A DNA stretch of 64,000 bases from an uncultured Clostridia bacterium (GTDB lineage Bacteria; Bacillota; Clostridia; Lachnospirales; Anaerotignaceae): the NCBI GenBank assembly GCA_944377425.1, contig CALWEX010000054.1, forward strand, positions 1-64,000, given 5' to 3'. The notes beneath the pieces were generated by a model, which worked only from the letters and a program-made list of their open reading frames with translations, was not told where the DNA came from and ran no database searches. A program made the translations under genes and the position numbers. Shown piece by piece: positions 7,673 through 16,154 of the stretch; positions within the stretch are counted from its first letter, which is position 1, and every line of letters starts with the position of its first letter.

Positions 7673-9214
7673 TTATTGCTGCATAGAGCTGAGCATGCCG
7701 CCTATCTCGTCTATATCATTAAGTATGTTTTTCTGTCTTTGTTTGTAAAGCAGCTCTTTGTTGTACTGGTAGAATTTAACACAGCCGTTTTCGTCTATAA
7801 ATTTAATGCTGTAATAGCCGGAGTTAAGCTCTGTTACAAATATAATCATTTCTTGGCTTGGGCCAAAGACATACTCCATAAACTCAAAGGCATTATCAAG
7901 ATATTCTGAAGTTTTGTCCATAACAGCCTGTCTTTTTTCCACTTCAGCAGCAAAAAGCTCTTTTATAAACTCAAAACCTTCCTCACAAGAGCTGATTCCT
8001 TTTTTAACAATCTCAAAAACAAACTCGTTCAGTTTATCACATACATCTAACTGTAATTTTTCGTCACTCTTTTTAATAAGAGAATTTTTCTTCATTTTAG
8101 AAATATTGGAGCGTTTTATTTCAACAGCCGGCTTTATAATATCCTCCGGGCGTTTGTCTTTTGCATACTGGCTTAAAAGCTGATTTTTAAGTTCTTTAAG
8201 CTCCTGCTGAAGGGATGTAACAAATACATCTGCTCTGTCTGCCTTTTTAAAATAATCATTAAGGCTTGAAAGTATAAGGTTTACAACACTTACCCTTTCG
8301 TCAAATGCCGCAAGACGGAGCCTATCCACATAAGTGTTTCTTATGCCGCCTTCCAATATTTCCTGTATTGAATAGTCTTTTTTATATTTTTTATAAAGCT
8401 CCAAATAAGACGAAAAATCACGGGCAGTTTTCTTGTTTTGTATATACTGGTAAACAACATCAAAATCTATTGTTTTTCCAAGGCTTTCATAAACATATAT
8501 TATGTTTGAAAGGTCCTCCCAGCCTCTGGCAGTTGCAAAAATTTTGCCCTCGGCTGTATTTCTTACGGAATAAAAGTTTTCCTTTTTAATATCAAGATAG
8601 GATATAATGGCGTCGTGAACACCGTTTTTAACAGCATAATCCTTCCAAATGCTGTAGTCTTCTTCTACCTCTATTTTTTTAACCCTGTCAAGAGTTACTA
8701 TATCAAATTCCCTTACTGATTTGTTGTATTCCGGCGGATTTCCGGCAGCAACTATTATCCAGCCATCAGGCACTTTATGGCTTCCAAATGTTTTGTACTG
8801 CAAAAACTGGAGCATAGCCGGCGCAAGTGTTTCAGAAGCACAGTTTATCTCATCTATAAACAAAATGCCCTCTTTAAGTCCTGTTTCCTCTATCTGTTTG
8901 TATACAGAAGCTATAATTTCGCTCATTGTATACTCTGTTACGGAATACTTAACACCGCCGAACTCCTTTTCCTCAATATACGGCAAACCAATGGCGCTCT
9001 GCCTTGTATGGTGTGTTATGGTGTATGCCACAAGACCAATTTTACATTCCTGTGCAATCTGGCGCATAATGGCTGTTTTGCCTATACCCGGCGGGCCAAT
9101 TAATAAAAGCGGTCTTTGGCTTTCAACAGGTATAACATAATCGCCGTACTGGTCTTTAACAAGATACGCCTCTATGGAGTCTTTAATTTCGTCTTTTGCC
9201 TTTTTTATATTCAA
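7673..9214 (-). CDS. MoxR-type AAA+ ATPase
   Basis: A 513-residue AAA+ ATPase of the MoxR/dynein-related group, likely a chaperone acting with the VWA protein encoded just before it. Visible features: Walker A GPPGIGKTAI near residue 40, Walker B ILFIDEINCAS near 115, sensor-1-like IIVAAGNPPEYN, and a long C-terminal helical region (about 280-513) without a recognised domain. The start is TTG at 9214 with a GGAGG site; the preceding stop codon ends two bases earlier, so translation is probably coupled. It is the last gene of a three-gene minus-strand operon (LRR, VWA, MoxR). The substrate is unknown. Confidence 0.88.
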   Translation of the reverse strand: MNIKKAKDEIKDSIEAYLVKDQYGDYVIPVESQRPLLLIGPPGIGKTAIMRQIAQECKIGLVAYTITHHTRQSAIGLPYIEEKEFGGVKYSVTEYTMSEIIASVYKQIEETGLKEGILFIDEINCASETLAPAMLQFLQYKTFGSHKVPDGWIIVAAGNPPEYNKSVREFDIVTLDRVKKIEVEEDYSIWKDYAVKNGVHDAIISYLDIKKENFYSVRNTAEGKIFATARGWEDLSNIIYVYESLGKTIDFDVVYQYIQNKKTARDFSSYLELYKKYKKDYSIQEILEGGIRNTYVDRLRLAAFDERVSVVNLILSSLNDYFKKADRADVFVTSLQQELKELKNQLLSQYAKDKRPEDIIKPAVEIKRSNISKMKKNSLIKKSDEKLQLDVCDKLNEFVFEIVKKGISSCEEGFEFIKELFAAEVEKRQAVMDKTSEYLDNAFEFMEYVFGPSQEMIIFVTELNSGYYSIKFIDENGCVKFYQYNKELLYKQRQKNILNDIDEIGGMLSSMQQ

Positions 9215-9215
9215 T

Positions 9216-10670
9216 TTATATTCCTCCGTTTTTTAAAAGTTCCTCTGACTCAACTATAATTTCTGCTGCCCATGGCGGTACACCTGAATCGTCATAGCTT
9301 TCATTTAAAAATACAAAAGCTGTTTCGTAAGGCGGCATTTTTTCGGGATATGTTCCAAATCCGTCTGTAAAATATATCATTCCCTTTAAATTTTCCGCTT
9401 TGCCTTCTTCAATAAGACTATTTAAATACTCAAACGCCGGCCTAAAATCAGTTCCGCCAAAACCACGAGCCTCAAATGATTTTACATATTTTTCAAAGTC
9501 CTCACGGCATGTAATAACCATATCAGACTGAACTTTACTGTCGCACTGAATAATATGCACATTTATTTTTCTGAAAAAGCTTTCGTTATCCCTCAAAACA
9601 GAATATGTTTCGTTCAAAAAGCCTTTTATAAGCTCTCCGGAGCATGACGCCGATGTGTCCAGCACAATGGCAAATTCGTCTATTTTTTTGTCGTCTTTGT
9701 ACTCCAAAGGCTCTATAAGCGGCATGTTGTTATATACTTTTAAACCGTAAGTGTAATAAATATAATCAAAACTATCCAAATCCAGTTTCATTACTTCTTT
9801 TCGTGTAAAGAACTTACGCAGAAAATCTCTGTAATTATATCTCTCACGATTTTCTATTTTAATGTACTTTAAAAGCTCCCCAGCTTCATCCGCTTTCTGG
9901 CGTGAAAACGTGTCCATATCCGTCTGAGTTTTGGAGCTTATATCTTTCCATTTGTCGTCAAAATCTTTTTTGTTAGGTGTTCCCTTGTTTTTATTTTCTT
10001 TGCCTTTTTTATCGGAATTTCCTGGATTTATAGGTCCGCTTGAGTCATCGTCCTCGCCGTCACTGTTGTTCTGGCTGTTTTCGTCTTGTGAATTATCCGG
10101 CATTTGAAGTGTTTGTTCTACATTGTCATATACAGTCCAAAACTCATGGTCGTCAACAAAAAACTCTGAGGCTATGTTTTTAATTTCCTCATCATTAAGG
10201 CCCATACCCTCAAGGAGTCTGTAAACAGCCTGAGCCGAAACTGTTTTTATGTTATCGTCAACAAGTGAGTAAATGCGTCTTTTTTCCGCCGTCATATCCC
10301 GGCGTATACCGCCGTATTTAAGTGAATCAATTAAATGCTCGGCGGCTATGTCACAGGCAATATCCCAAATTTCTTTTACCCTGCCTTCACGTGATGAAGG
10401 GTGGCGGAACATGCAGTGGAATATCATGTGCAGATATGCCCTGTTAACCCATTTCATATCTGTGCGGTATTTTTCAATAAGAAACATAGGCGAATAGTAA
10501 ATATAATATCCGTCTGTGCCTACCCCTCCTGTTTTGTCGCTGGGAGCGTACCTGAAACCGCCAAAAGCCATTGCCAAAAAACGCATATACATATAAAGTT
10601 CGCTTCTTGATGTTTCAAGTATATCTTGGCCTACACGTTCAAGTTTTTTAATTATTTCATACTGTCCCAT
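9216..10670 (-). CDS. VWA-like / putative metallopeptidase-domain protein (COG3864 type)
   Basis: A 484-residue partner of the MoxR ATPase. The N-terminal part resembles the DUF2201 'putative metallopeptidase' domain: HMIFHCMFRH gives an HxxxH pair near residue 85, followed by EIWDIACDIAAEHLI. The middle (about 195-235) is a low-complexity Asp/Ser/Asn/Lys linker. The C-terminal part is a von Willebrand A-like domain with an intact MIDAS start, LDTSASCSG, and a later YFTDG strand. MoxR-VWA pairs generally act in protein or cofactor maturation; no client can be named. Its stop is one base from the start of the ATPase gene. Confidence 0.85.
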   Translation of the reverse strand: MGQYEIIKKLERVGQDILETSRSELYMYMRFLAMAFGGFRYAPSDKTGGVGTDGYYIYYSPMFLIEKYRTDMKWVNRAYLHMIFHCMFRHPSSREGRVKEIWDIACDIAAEHLIDSLKYGGIRRDMTAEKRRIYSLVDDNIKTVSAQAVYRLLEGMGLNDEEIKNIASEFFVDDHEFWTVYDNVEQTLQMPDNSQDENSQNNSDGEDDDSSGPINPGNSDKKGKENKNKGTPNKKDFDDKWKDISSKTQTDMDTFSRQKADEAGELLKYIKIENRERYNYRDFLRKFFTRKEVMKLDLDSFDYIYYTYGLKVYNNMPLIEPLEYKDDKKIDEFAIVLDTSASCSGELIKGFLNETYSVLRDNESFFRKINVHIIQCDSKVQSDMVITCREDFEKYVKSFEARGFGGTDFRPAFEYLNSLIEEGKAENLKGMIYFTDGFGTYPEKMPPYETAFVFLNESYDDSGVPPWAAEIIVESEELLKNGGI

Positions 10671-10690
10671 TTAAGTTTGACCTTTCAGTT

Positions 10691-11632
10691 TTATAAATCA
10701 AATGTTTTCTTTTTTATTCCGAATTTTCTCATTTTAATATCCATTAATTCTGCTGTAAAATCTGCCCTGTCGTTTTTAACTGTTTCATCAATGGCATCTT
10801 TTATATTATCTGCATTTAAAATATTAAGGCTTTCCATTTTTTCCAAAAAGCCTATATTTTCAATTTGAGAAATTACATTTATTGTTTCCGAAATATTCTC
10901 TGATAAATACTTTATATATTCCTCTTTAGCTGTTTCAGTAAGTCCAAAAGGCTTTTCCAGCCTGTTTATGGCTATCAAACACAGTGTTTGAGGAAATTCC
11001 TCATTTGCGGCATATTTAAAAGCAGAATCATACACTGCATAATTAAGCCTGTTTTTATCTATAGCACGCCTATATAAAACACCAGCGCCATGAGTTACTG
11101 TTTCAAATGTTTTGGAATAGCATTTATCTATATATTCATAGCCATAGCCGGGAAAAATAAGACTGCAATTATTTTTTACTATATTAAGTACAATTTCTCC
11201 GCTTAACTCACTTAAAAAGCCCGAAACAGAAGACGAAATTTTGTCATCTGTTATTGTTATTTCATTTAAACTATCGCAGTTTTTAACAAAACCGTCGCCT
11301 ATATATTCAACATTTGAAGGTATGCTTATTTTTTCAAGTGCGCGGCAGTTATAAAACAAATGCGCTCCGGCAAAATTAAGATTATCAGAAAAAACCGCTT
11401 CTTTTAAAGCACGGCACTCGCAAAAAGCATAGTTTCCAGCATAAACAATACTTTTTGGAAAAACAACTTCTTTAATTTCGCCATGGTTTCTGAAAGCTTC
11501 ATCACCAATATGAGTTACTGCATAATTTTCTATTTTATCAGGTATAACAACAAAGCTCTCAGAACCTATATATTTTTCAATAACAGCGCTGCCGTTATTT
11601 ATAGAATACTCAAAACTGCCAAAGGTACTCAT
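10691..11632 (-). CDS. BspA-type leucine-rich-repeat protein (LRR_5)
   Basis: A 313-residue protein whose first 150 residues contain four or five repeats of the Treponema/BspA LRR_5 type (VTHIGDEAFRNHGEIKEVVFP, then YAFCECRALKEAVF, LFYNCRALEKISIP, FVKNCDSLNEITI). There is no signal peptide, so it is predicted to be cytoplasmic, unlike typical BspA surface proteins. The C-terminal half is helical with no known domain. It lies 20 bases upstream of the VWA gene and is the first gene of the operon, so it is a plausible substrate-recognition or adaptor component of the MoxR-VWA system. That role is inferred from position only. Confidence 0.8.
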   Translation of the reverse strand: MSTFGSFEYSINNGSAVIEKYIGSESFVVIPDKIENYAVTHIGDEAFRNHGEIKEVVFPKSIVYAGNYAFCECRALKEAVFSDNLNFAGAHLFYNCRALEKISIPSNVEYIGDGFVKNCDSLNEITITDDKISSSVSGFLSELSGEIVLNIVKNNCSLIFPGYGYEYIDKCYSKTFETVTHGAGVLYRRAIDKNRLNYAVYDSAFKYAANEEFPQTLCLIAINRLEKPFGLTETAKEEYIKYLSENISETINVISQIENIGFLEKMESLNILNADNIKDAIDETVKNDRADFTAELMDIKMRKFGIKKKTFDL

Positions 11633-11727
11633 TTCAATCCTCCGCTATTAATATTTATATACACATTTTAAAAGTCATCTGCTATAATAACTAAAACTGT
11701 TTTTACTAATATAAAAGGAGCTTTAAA

Positions 11728-12537
11728 ATGGAAAAACAATTTAAAGGCGCCGTATTTTTCGACTACGACGGAACACTTACAGATAAAGACGCCGGACTTT
11801 TTGTTCCATCGCCAAAAACCGTTGAGGCAATAAAACGCCTGCAAAAAAACGGATATGCCGCATGTCTTGCAACCGGCAGAAGCTTAAAATATATACCAAA
11901 ATTTAATATAGACTTTGATATTATAATTACCGCAAACGGCGGCTGCACAGTATATAAAAATAAAGTAGTAGGCGAAAAACCATTTACGCCTGAAACAATT
12001 AAATCTCTTACAGAATATTTTACAGAAAAAAACATGATATTTGTACTTGAAAATTATGCGAAATGCTATGTAAATTTACCAAATGATAAATTATTCAATA
12101 AAATGATATCAATGTTTAATGTTAAGCCCATTGTTTTTACACCTTTAGAGCAGTACAGTAACGAAAATATATACAAAATACTGCTTATATACAGAAATAC
12201 TGGCGATATAATACCGTTAAAAAGCAATTTTTCAGATATTGCCGACATAACTGTACCAAATCACGGCATTACATCCTGCGACATTAACCCAAAAGGCGTA
12301 TCTAAAGCCAACGGTGTTATAGACGTATGCCAGTATTTTGGCATAGACATAAAAAATACCTATGCCTTTGGTGATGGCGAAAACGACTGCTCAATGCTTC
12401 AAAGCGCCGGCTTTGGCATTGCCATGCAAAAGCACCACCCTTGCCTTGATGATGTATGCAGTATGGTTACAGGTGAAGCGTCTAAAAACGGCATATATGA
12501 CGCCCTTACAAAATTAGGGCTTATTGATAAATTCTGA
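11728..12537 (+). CDS. HAD-superfamily Cof-type phosphatase
   Basis: A 269-residue cytoplasmic HAD hydrolase of the Cof/IIB type, acting on sugar phosphates or other small phosphate esters. Motif I is FFDYDGTLTD (both aspartates present), motif II is LATGRS, motif III Lys is in the KANGV region, and motif IV is GDGENDCSML. The Cof-type cap lies between motifs II and III (about 85-190). It is divergent from the LRR operon, with an AAGGAG site before ATG 11728. The exact substrate cannot be predicted from sequence. Confidence 0.92.
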   Translation: MEKQFKGAVFFDYDGTLTDKDAGLFVPSPKTVEAIKRLQKNGYAACLATGRSLKYIPKFNIDFDIIITANGGCTVYKNKVVGEKPFTPETIKSLTEYFTEKNMIFVLENYAKCYVNLPNDKLFNKMISMFNVKPIVFTPLEQYSNENIYKILLIYRNTGDIIPLKSNFSDIADITVPNHGITSCDINPKGVSKANGVIDVCQYFGIDIKNTYAFGDGENDCSMLQSAGFGIAMQKHHPCLDDVCSMVTGEASKNGIYDALTKLGLIDKF

Positions 12538-12539
12538 TT

Positions 12540-12592
12540 CTTAGAAATAATACCACAGTATTATATTTAATTCTACCTATTTCTAAGGTTTT
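12540..12592 (+). terminator. Probable terminator after the HAD gene
   Basis: CTTAGAAATA (12540-12549) pairs with TATTTCTAAG (12578-12587), followed by GTTTT. The stem is AT-rich and the loop long, so efficiency is uncertain. A short direct repeat GGTTTTAGCAA follows. Confidence 0.45.
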
Positions 12593-12658
12593 AGCAAGGT
12601 TTTAGCAATGTTTTTGATATTTTTTAAACAATCACAAAATTAGTTTATGGAGGATATT

Positions 12659-13639
12659 ATGACAGATAAAAATACATCTTTAAAAGAAATATACTTAGCC
12701 GGTGGATGTTTTTGGGGTGTTGAGCGTTTTATGAAAAACGTATACTCTGTTGTTTCTACCCAGTGCGGCTATGCCAACGGAAATACAGAAAACCCTACTT
12801 ATGAGCAAGTATGCTATTTTGGCACAAACCATGCCGAAACAGTAAAAGTAGTTTATGACACAGCAAAAGCTGATTTAAAATTTATACTTAAAATGTACTT
12901 TTCTATAATAGACCCTACACTTGTAGACCAGCAGGGACCGGATATAGGGCCGCAGTACCGCACTGGTATATATTACACAGAGCCTTCTGATGAGGAAACT
13001 ATAAGAAAGTGCCTTGCTGAGCTTAAAAAAGACTATCCTCACGACTTAATAGTTGTTGAGTGCCTGCCTCTTAGCAATTTTTACCCGGCAGAGGATTATC
13101 ACCAGAACTATTTAGACAAAAATCCAGGCGGATACTGCCATATTCCATGGGGCGATATTAAAAAGGCTTTCCATACCTACCCTATACTTGATTTTACAAT
13201 GTATCTTGAAAAGCCAGACGACGAGAAAATACAAAATACTCTCTCTCCTCTTTCATACGAAGTAACACAAAACGCCGCAACAGAGCCACCATTTAATAAT
13301 GAATACAATGACTTTTTTGAAGATGGTGTATATGTTGACATTATTACAGGCGAACCACTTTTTTCGTCAAAAGACAAATTTGCCTGCTCCTGCGGCTGGC
13401 CAAGCTTTTACAAGCCTATAGACAGAAGATGCCTTATATATAAAGAAGATACTTCTTTTGGTATGGTACGCACCGAGGTTTTGTGCCGTTCTTCTAAAGC
13501 ACACTTAGGCCATGTTTTTAATGACATAAACGAAAATGGTTATACAGAAAGGTACTGCATCAATTCGGCAGCCATTAAGTTTATACCAGTTGATAAACTT
13601 AAAGAAAAGGGATACAATGAATTAATTACGTTATTTTAA
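12659..13639 (+). CDS. msrAB: Fused peptide methionine sulfoxide reductase MsrA/MsrB
   Basis: Repairs both S- and R-methionine sulfoxide in proteins, using thioredoxin. The N-terminal MsrA domain (about 10-165) has the catalytic GGCFWGVER and DQQGPDIGPQYRTGIYY. The MsrB domain (about 190-320) has CGWPSF, HLGHVF and the catalytic cysteine in RYCINSAAI. The four-cysteine zinc site of some MsrB proteins is absent. ATG 12659 is used because the ATG at 12647 is part of the Shine-Dalgarno (ATGGAGG); this gives 326 residues. It is a single gene with no close partner. An intracellular location is inferred from the lack of a signal peptide. Confidence 0.95.
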   Translation: MTDKNTSLKEIYLAGGCFWGVERFMKNVYSVVSTQCGYANGNTENPTYEQVCYFGTNHAETVKVVYDTAKADLKFILKMYFSIIDPTLVDQQGPDIGPQYRTGIYYTEPSDEETIRKCLAELKKDYPHDLIVVECLPLSNFYPAEDYHQNYLDKNPGGYCHIPWGDIKKAFHTYPILDFTMYLEKPDDEKIQNTLSPLSYEVTQNAATEPPFNNEYNDFFEDGVYVDIITGEPLFSSKDKFACSCGWPSFYKPIDRRCLIYKEDTSFGMVRTEVLCRSSKAHLGHVFNDINENGYTERYCINSAAIKFIPVDKLKEKGYNELITLF

Positions 13640-13695
13640 GACTTATTATAACATCGAATTTTAAAACAAATATTATTAATGTGCAATTTTTCATA

Positions 13696-13717
13696 TTAAT
13701 TTAGCATGCTAAATTAA
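13696..13717. promoter_or_regulatory. 22-bp perfect palindrome upstream of the aminotransferase
   Basis: TTAATTTAGCA followed directly by its reverse complement TGCTAAATTAA, with no loop, which suggests a dimeric repressor site rather than a terminator. The 13640-13956 spacer also holds a 29-base imperfect direct repeat starting CGCTTAGTTTTTC at 13771 and 13876. Confidence 0.45.
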
Positions 13718-13868
13718 CCAAAATGCAATAGAAAAACTCTATTCTTACTACAGTTTTTTGTACAAAAAAGCGCTTAGTTTTTCCACGAAAAACATTTGTC
13801 TTTTTGTAGGAAATTCATAAAAATGAATTTTTTTGAAAAGAGGGCTTTTTTTCGTCAAATTGGTGTGC

Positions 13869-13874
13869 TATAAT
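13869..13874 (+). promoter_or_regulatory. Likely -10 box of the aminotransferase gene
   Basis: TATAAT (13869-13874) with a poor -35 (T-run near 13846). The second copy of the CGCTTAGTTTTTC repeat starts two bases later, at the expected transcript start. Confidence 0.4.
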
Positions 13875-13956
13875 ACGCTTAGTTTTTCACAGAAAGATAT
13901 TTGTTCACGATAGATAATACAAAGAGAAAACAAAGATATTAGGGAGGCAGATTATT

Positions 13957-15150
13957 ATGAATCCAGATTATATAGCAGAAAGAATTGGACGTTTAGGAAC
14001 AGAATCAGCATTTGAGGTTTTAAGCAAAGCAAAAGCTCTTGAGGCACAGGGCAAAGATATTATTCATCTTGAAATAGGTCAGCCTAACTTTGCTACACCT
14101 GAACATGTGGCAAAAGTTGCATGTGATTCTATACGTGATGGCGAAACAGGCTATACAGCTTCTCAGGGTGAGCTTTATTTAAGAGAAGCCATTGCAAAAA
14201 GAGCAAAAGAACAAGTAAACATTAACACAAATGCAGACGAAGTAGTTATAGTTCCTGGCGGTAAACCTATTATGTTCTTTACAATGCTTGCACTTATTAA
14301 TCCTGGCGATGAAGTAATATACCCTAACCCAGGTTTTCCTATATATGAATCATGCATACGTTTTGCAGGCGGTATTCCTGTTCCGGTACCTGTTATTATG
14401 GAAAACGATTTTAAAATAGACGCTAAGGTGCTTAAATCACTTATTACAGATAAAACAAAACTTGTTATTATTAACTCCCCTGGCAACCCTACAGGCGGTG
14501 TTATGGAAGAAAAAGACATTAGAGCTATTGCTAATGTTTTAAAAGATACAAACATTTTTGTTATGAGCGACGAAATATACAGCCGTCTTATATATAATGG
14601 CACAAAGCATTTTTCAATAGCTTCAATACCTGAAATGAAAGACCGCACAATAGTGCTTAACGGTTTTTCAAAACCTTACGCTATGACAGGCTGGAGAATT
14701 GGCTATGGTATTATGAATAAAGAGCTTGCTAAAGTAATGACACTTCTTATGGTTAACTCAAGTTCTTGCGTTGCTGGCTTTACACAAGAAGCTGCAAAAG
14801 CCGCTCTTGAAGGCCCACAGGATTGCGTTAGCGAAATGGCTGAGGCTTATAAATACAGACTTGAATACTTTGTAAACGAGCTTAACAAAATAGACGGCAT
14901 TAAATGCCTTATGCCAAAAGGCTCTTTCTACCTTTTCCCAAGCATTAAAGGCACAGGCCTTTCTGACAGGGAGTTTGCAGATAGACTTTTAAGAGAAGCT
15001 GGCGTTGCCTGCCTTGCCGGCAGCAGCTTTGGAAAATACGGCGAAGGCCATCTTCGTCTTTCATCTGCTACATCTTTCGAAAATCTTCAGGAGGCAATCG
15101 TTAGAATTAAAGACTTTATAGCTAAAATTAAGCTTGAAAAAACAGCTTAA
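13957..15150 (+). CDS. PLP-dependent class I aminotransferase (aspartate aminotransferase-like)
   Basis: A 397-residue fold-type I aminotransferase. PLP-site features: IVPGGKPIMF (phosphate-cup region), NSPGNPTGGV (Asn contacting the cofactor), VMSDEIYSRL (Asp and Tyr contacts) and the Schiff-base lysine in NGFSKPYAMTGWRIGYG near residue 235. The C-terminal arginine that binds the alpha-carboxylate is in LRLSSAT. It is most like the AspB/AspC-type group used in amino-acid metabolism. The actual amino donor cannot be read from the sequence. AGGGAGG precedes ATG 13957. It appears to be a single gene, with a terminator after it. Confidence 0.9.
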   Translation: MNPDYIAERIGRLGTESAFEVLSKAKALEAQGKDIIHLEIGQPNFATPEHVAKVACDSIRDGETGYTASQGELYLREAIAKRAKEQVNINTNADEVVIVPGGKPIMFFTMLALINPGDEVIYPNPGFPIYESCIRFAGGIPVPVPVIMENDFKIDAKVLKSLITDKTKLVIINSPGNPTGGVMEEKDIRAIANVLKDTNIFVMSDEIYSRLIYNGTKHFSIASIPEMKDRTIVLNGFSKPYAMTGWRIGYGIMNKELAKVMTLLMVNSSSCVAGFTQEAAKAALEGPQDCVSEMAEAYKYRLEYFVNELNKIDGIKCLMPKGSFYLFPSIKGTGLSDREFADRLLREAGVACLAGSSFGKYGEGHLRLSSATSFENLQEAIVRIKDFIAKIKLEKTA

Positions 15151-15203
15151 ACATAACCAAAATAAACAATAAACTCTTCCTACAATCCTTTTACCTACTT
15201 AAA

Positions 15204-15237
15204 AATACCCGGCTTAAACAGTCCGGGTATTTTTTTG
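15204..15237 (+). terminator. Intrinsic terminator after the aminotransferase
   Basis: AATACCCGG (15204-15212) pairs with CCGGGTATT (15223-15231), followed by a T-run. Confidence 0.9.
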
Positions 15238-15341
15238 TAACAAAATATAAACCATGCAGTTTTCCGCCTTAACAAAATTTAGTATATGACGAGATATAAA
15301 GTAACAAGTTGTAATTTTTTCTGGTGGAGGTGGATTAAATA

Positions 15342-16079
15342 ATGCGTATCAATGCATCAGGACAAAGTCAAGTATTAAATATATATTCTAATAATCAAAA
15401 TTCTGCAAAAATAAATATGAACACTGTAAGTCCTGTATTTAAAAACAGAGATGTACTTACTATTTCCAAGCAAGGAAAAACAGAAAGCTTGGTTCAGCAG
15501 CTTTTAAACCAAAAAAAGCTTATTCAGGAAAACAAAGAAGCATTATTGGAAAAAGGGTTGGAAAATGGATACATAGAACAAGAAAAGCTTGATGATTTTG
15601 ATGAGCAATTAAAAGCCATTGACGAACAAATAGCCAAAGCCTACAGTGAAGAAACCCAGGATAAAACAGATGAAAAAACCTCAAAAAAATATAAAACTAT
15701 GACCGAGGATGAATACAGACAGCAAAAATTAAACAGCATATCCAATATATCCGGCAGTTTAAAAAATTCAGAAATTGCTTTGTCAGTTAAAAGTAAAATG
15801 GAAGGCGAAAAAAATGTACTTGAATCCGAAATAAAAACAGACGGTTCAAATGCTTCTGAGAGTAAGTTTAAAAGAATAGCGGAAATTGATGCTAAAACAT
15901 CATCTATAATGAATAAAACAGGTGAAACATTATCAGAAATAAATAATTCTTTAAAACATGGTAATGAATATATTATTATAGAAGACCCAGAAAATGAACA
16001 AAGCAGTAAAACACCTGAAAAAGACAATAACAACCAAGAAATACTTTTTGATAAAGACGATGATGCATACATCAAATAA
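15342..16079 (+). CDS. Hypothetical coiled-coil protein
   Basis: A 245-residue protein I do not recognise. It has no signal peptide or membrane segment. Residues 1-45 are Asn/Ser-rich and include DVLTISKQGK, a short pattern seen near the N-terminus of several flagellar and secreted clostridial proteins. Residues 45-95 and 115-200 are strongly helical and Lys/Glu/Gln-rich, with likely coiled coils. The C-terminus is acidic (PENEQSSKTPEKDNNNQEIL). GGAGG before ATG 15342 and flanking terminators on both sides indicate a monocistronic gene. Function unknown; a flagellar-chaperone or cytoskeletal-like role is only a guess. Confidence 0.6.
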   Translation: MRINASGQSQVLNIYSNNQNSAKINMNTVSPVFKNRDVLTISKQGKTESLVQQLLNQKKLIQENKEALLEKGLENGYIEQEKLDDFDEQLKAIDEQIAKAYSEETQDKTDEKTSKKYKTMTEDEYRQQKLNSISNISGSLKNSEIALSVKSKMEGEKNVLESEIKTDGSNASESKFKRIAEIDAKTSSIMNKTGETLSEINNSLKHGNEYIIIEDPENEQSSKTPEKDNNNQEILFDKDDDAYIK

Positions 16080-16111
16080 ATTCCATAAAAAACAAATAAA
16101 TATATAAACAA

Positions 16112-16150
16112 AAAAGCTATAGAACAAACTCTGTTCTATAGCTTTTGTTA
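16112..16150. terminator. Bidirectional intrinsic terminator
   Basis: AAAAGCTATAGAACA (16112-16126) pairs perfectly with 16132-16146 around a 5-base loop. It lies between convergent genes and serves both strands. Confidence 0.9.
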
Positions 16151-16154
16151 TTTA

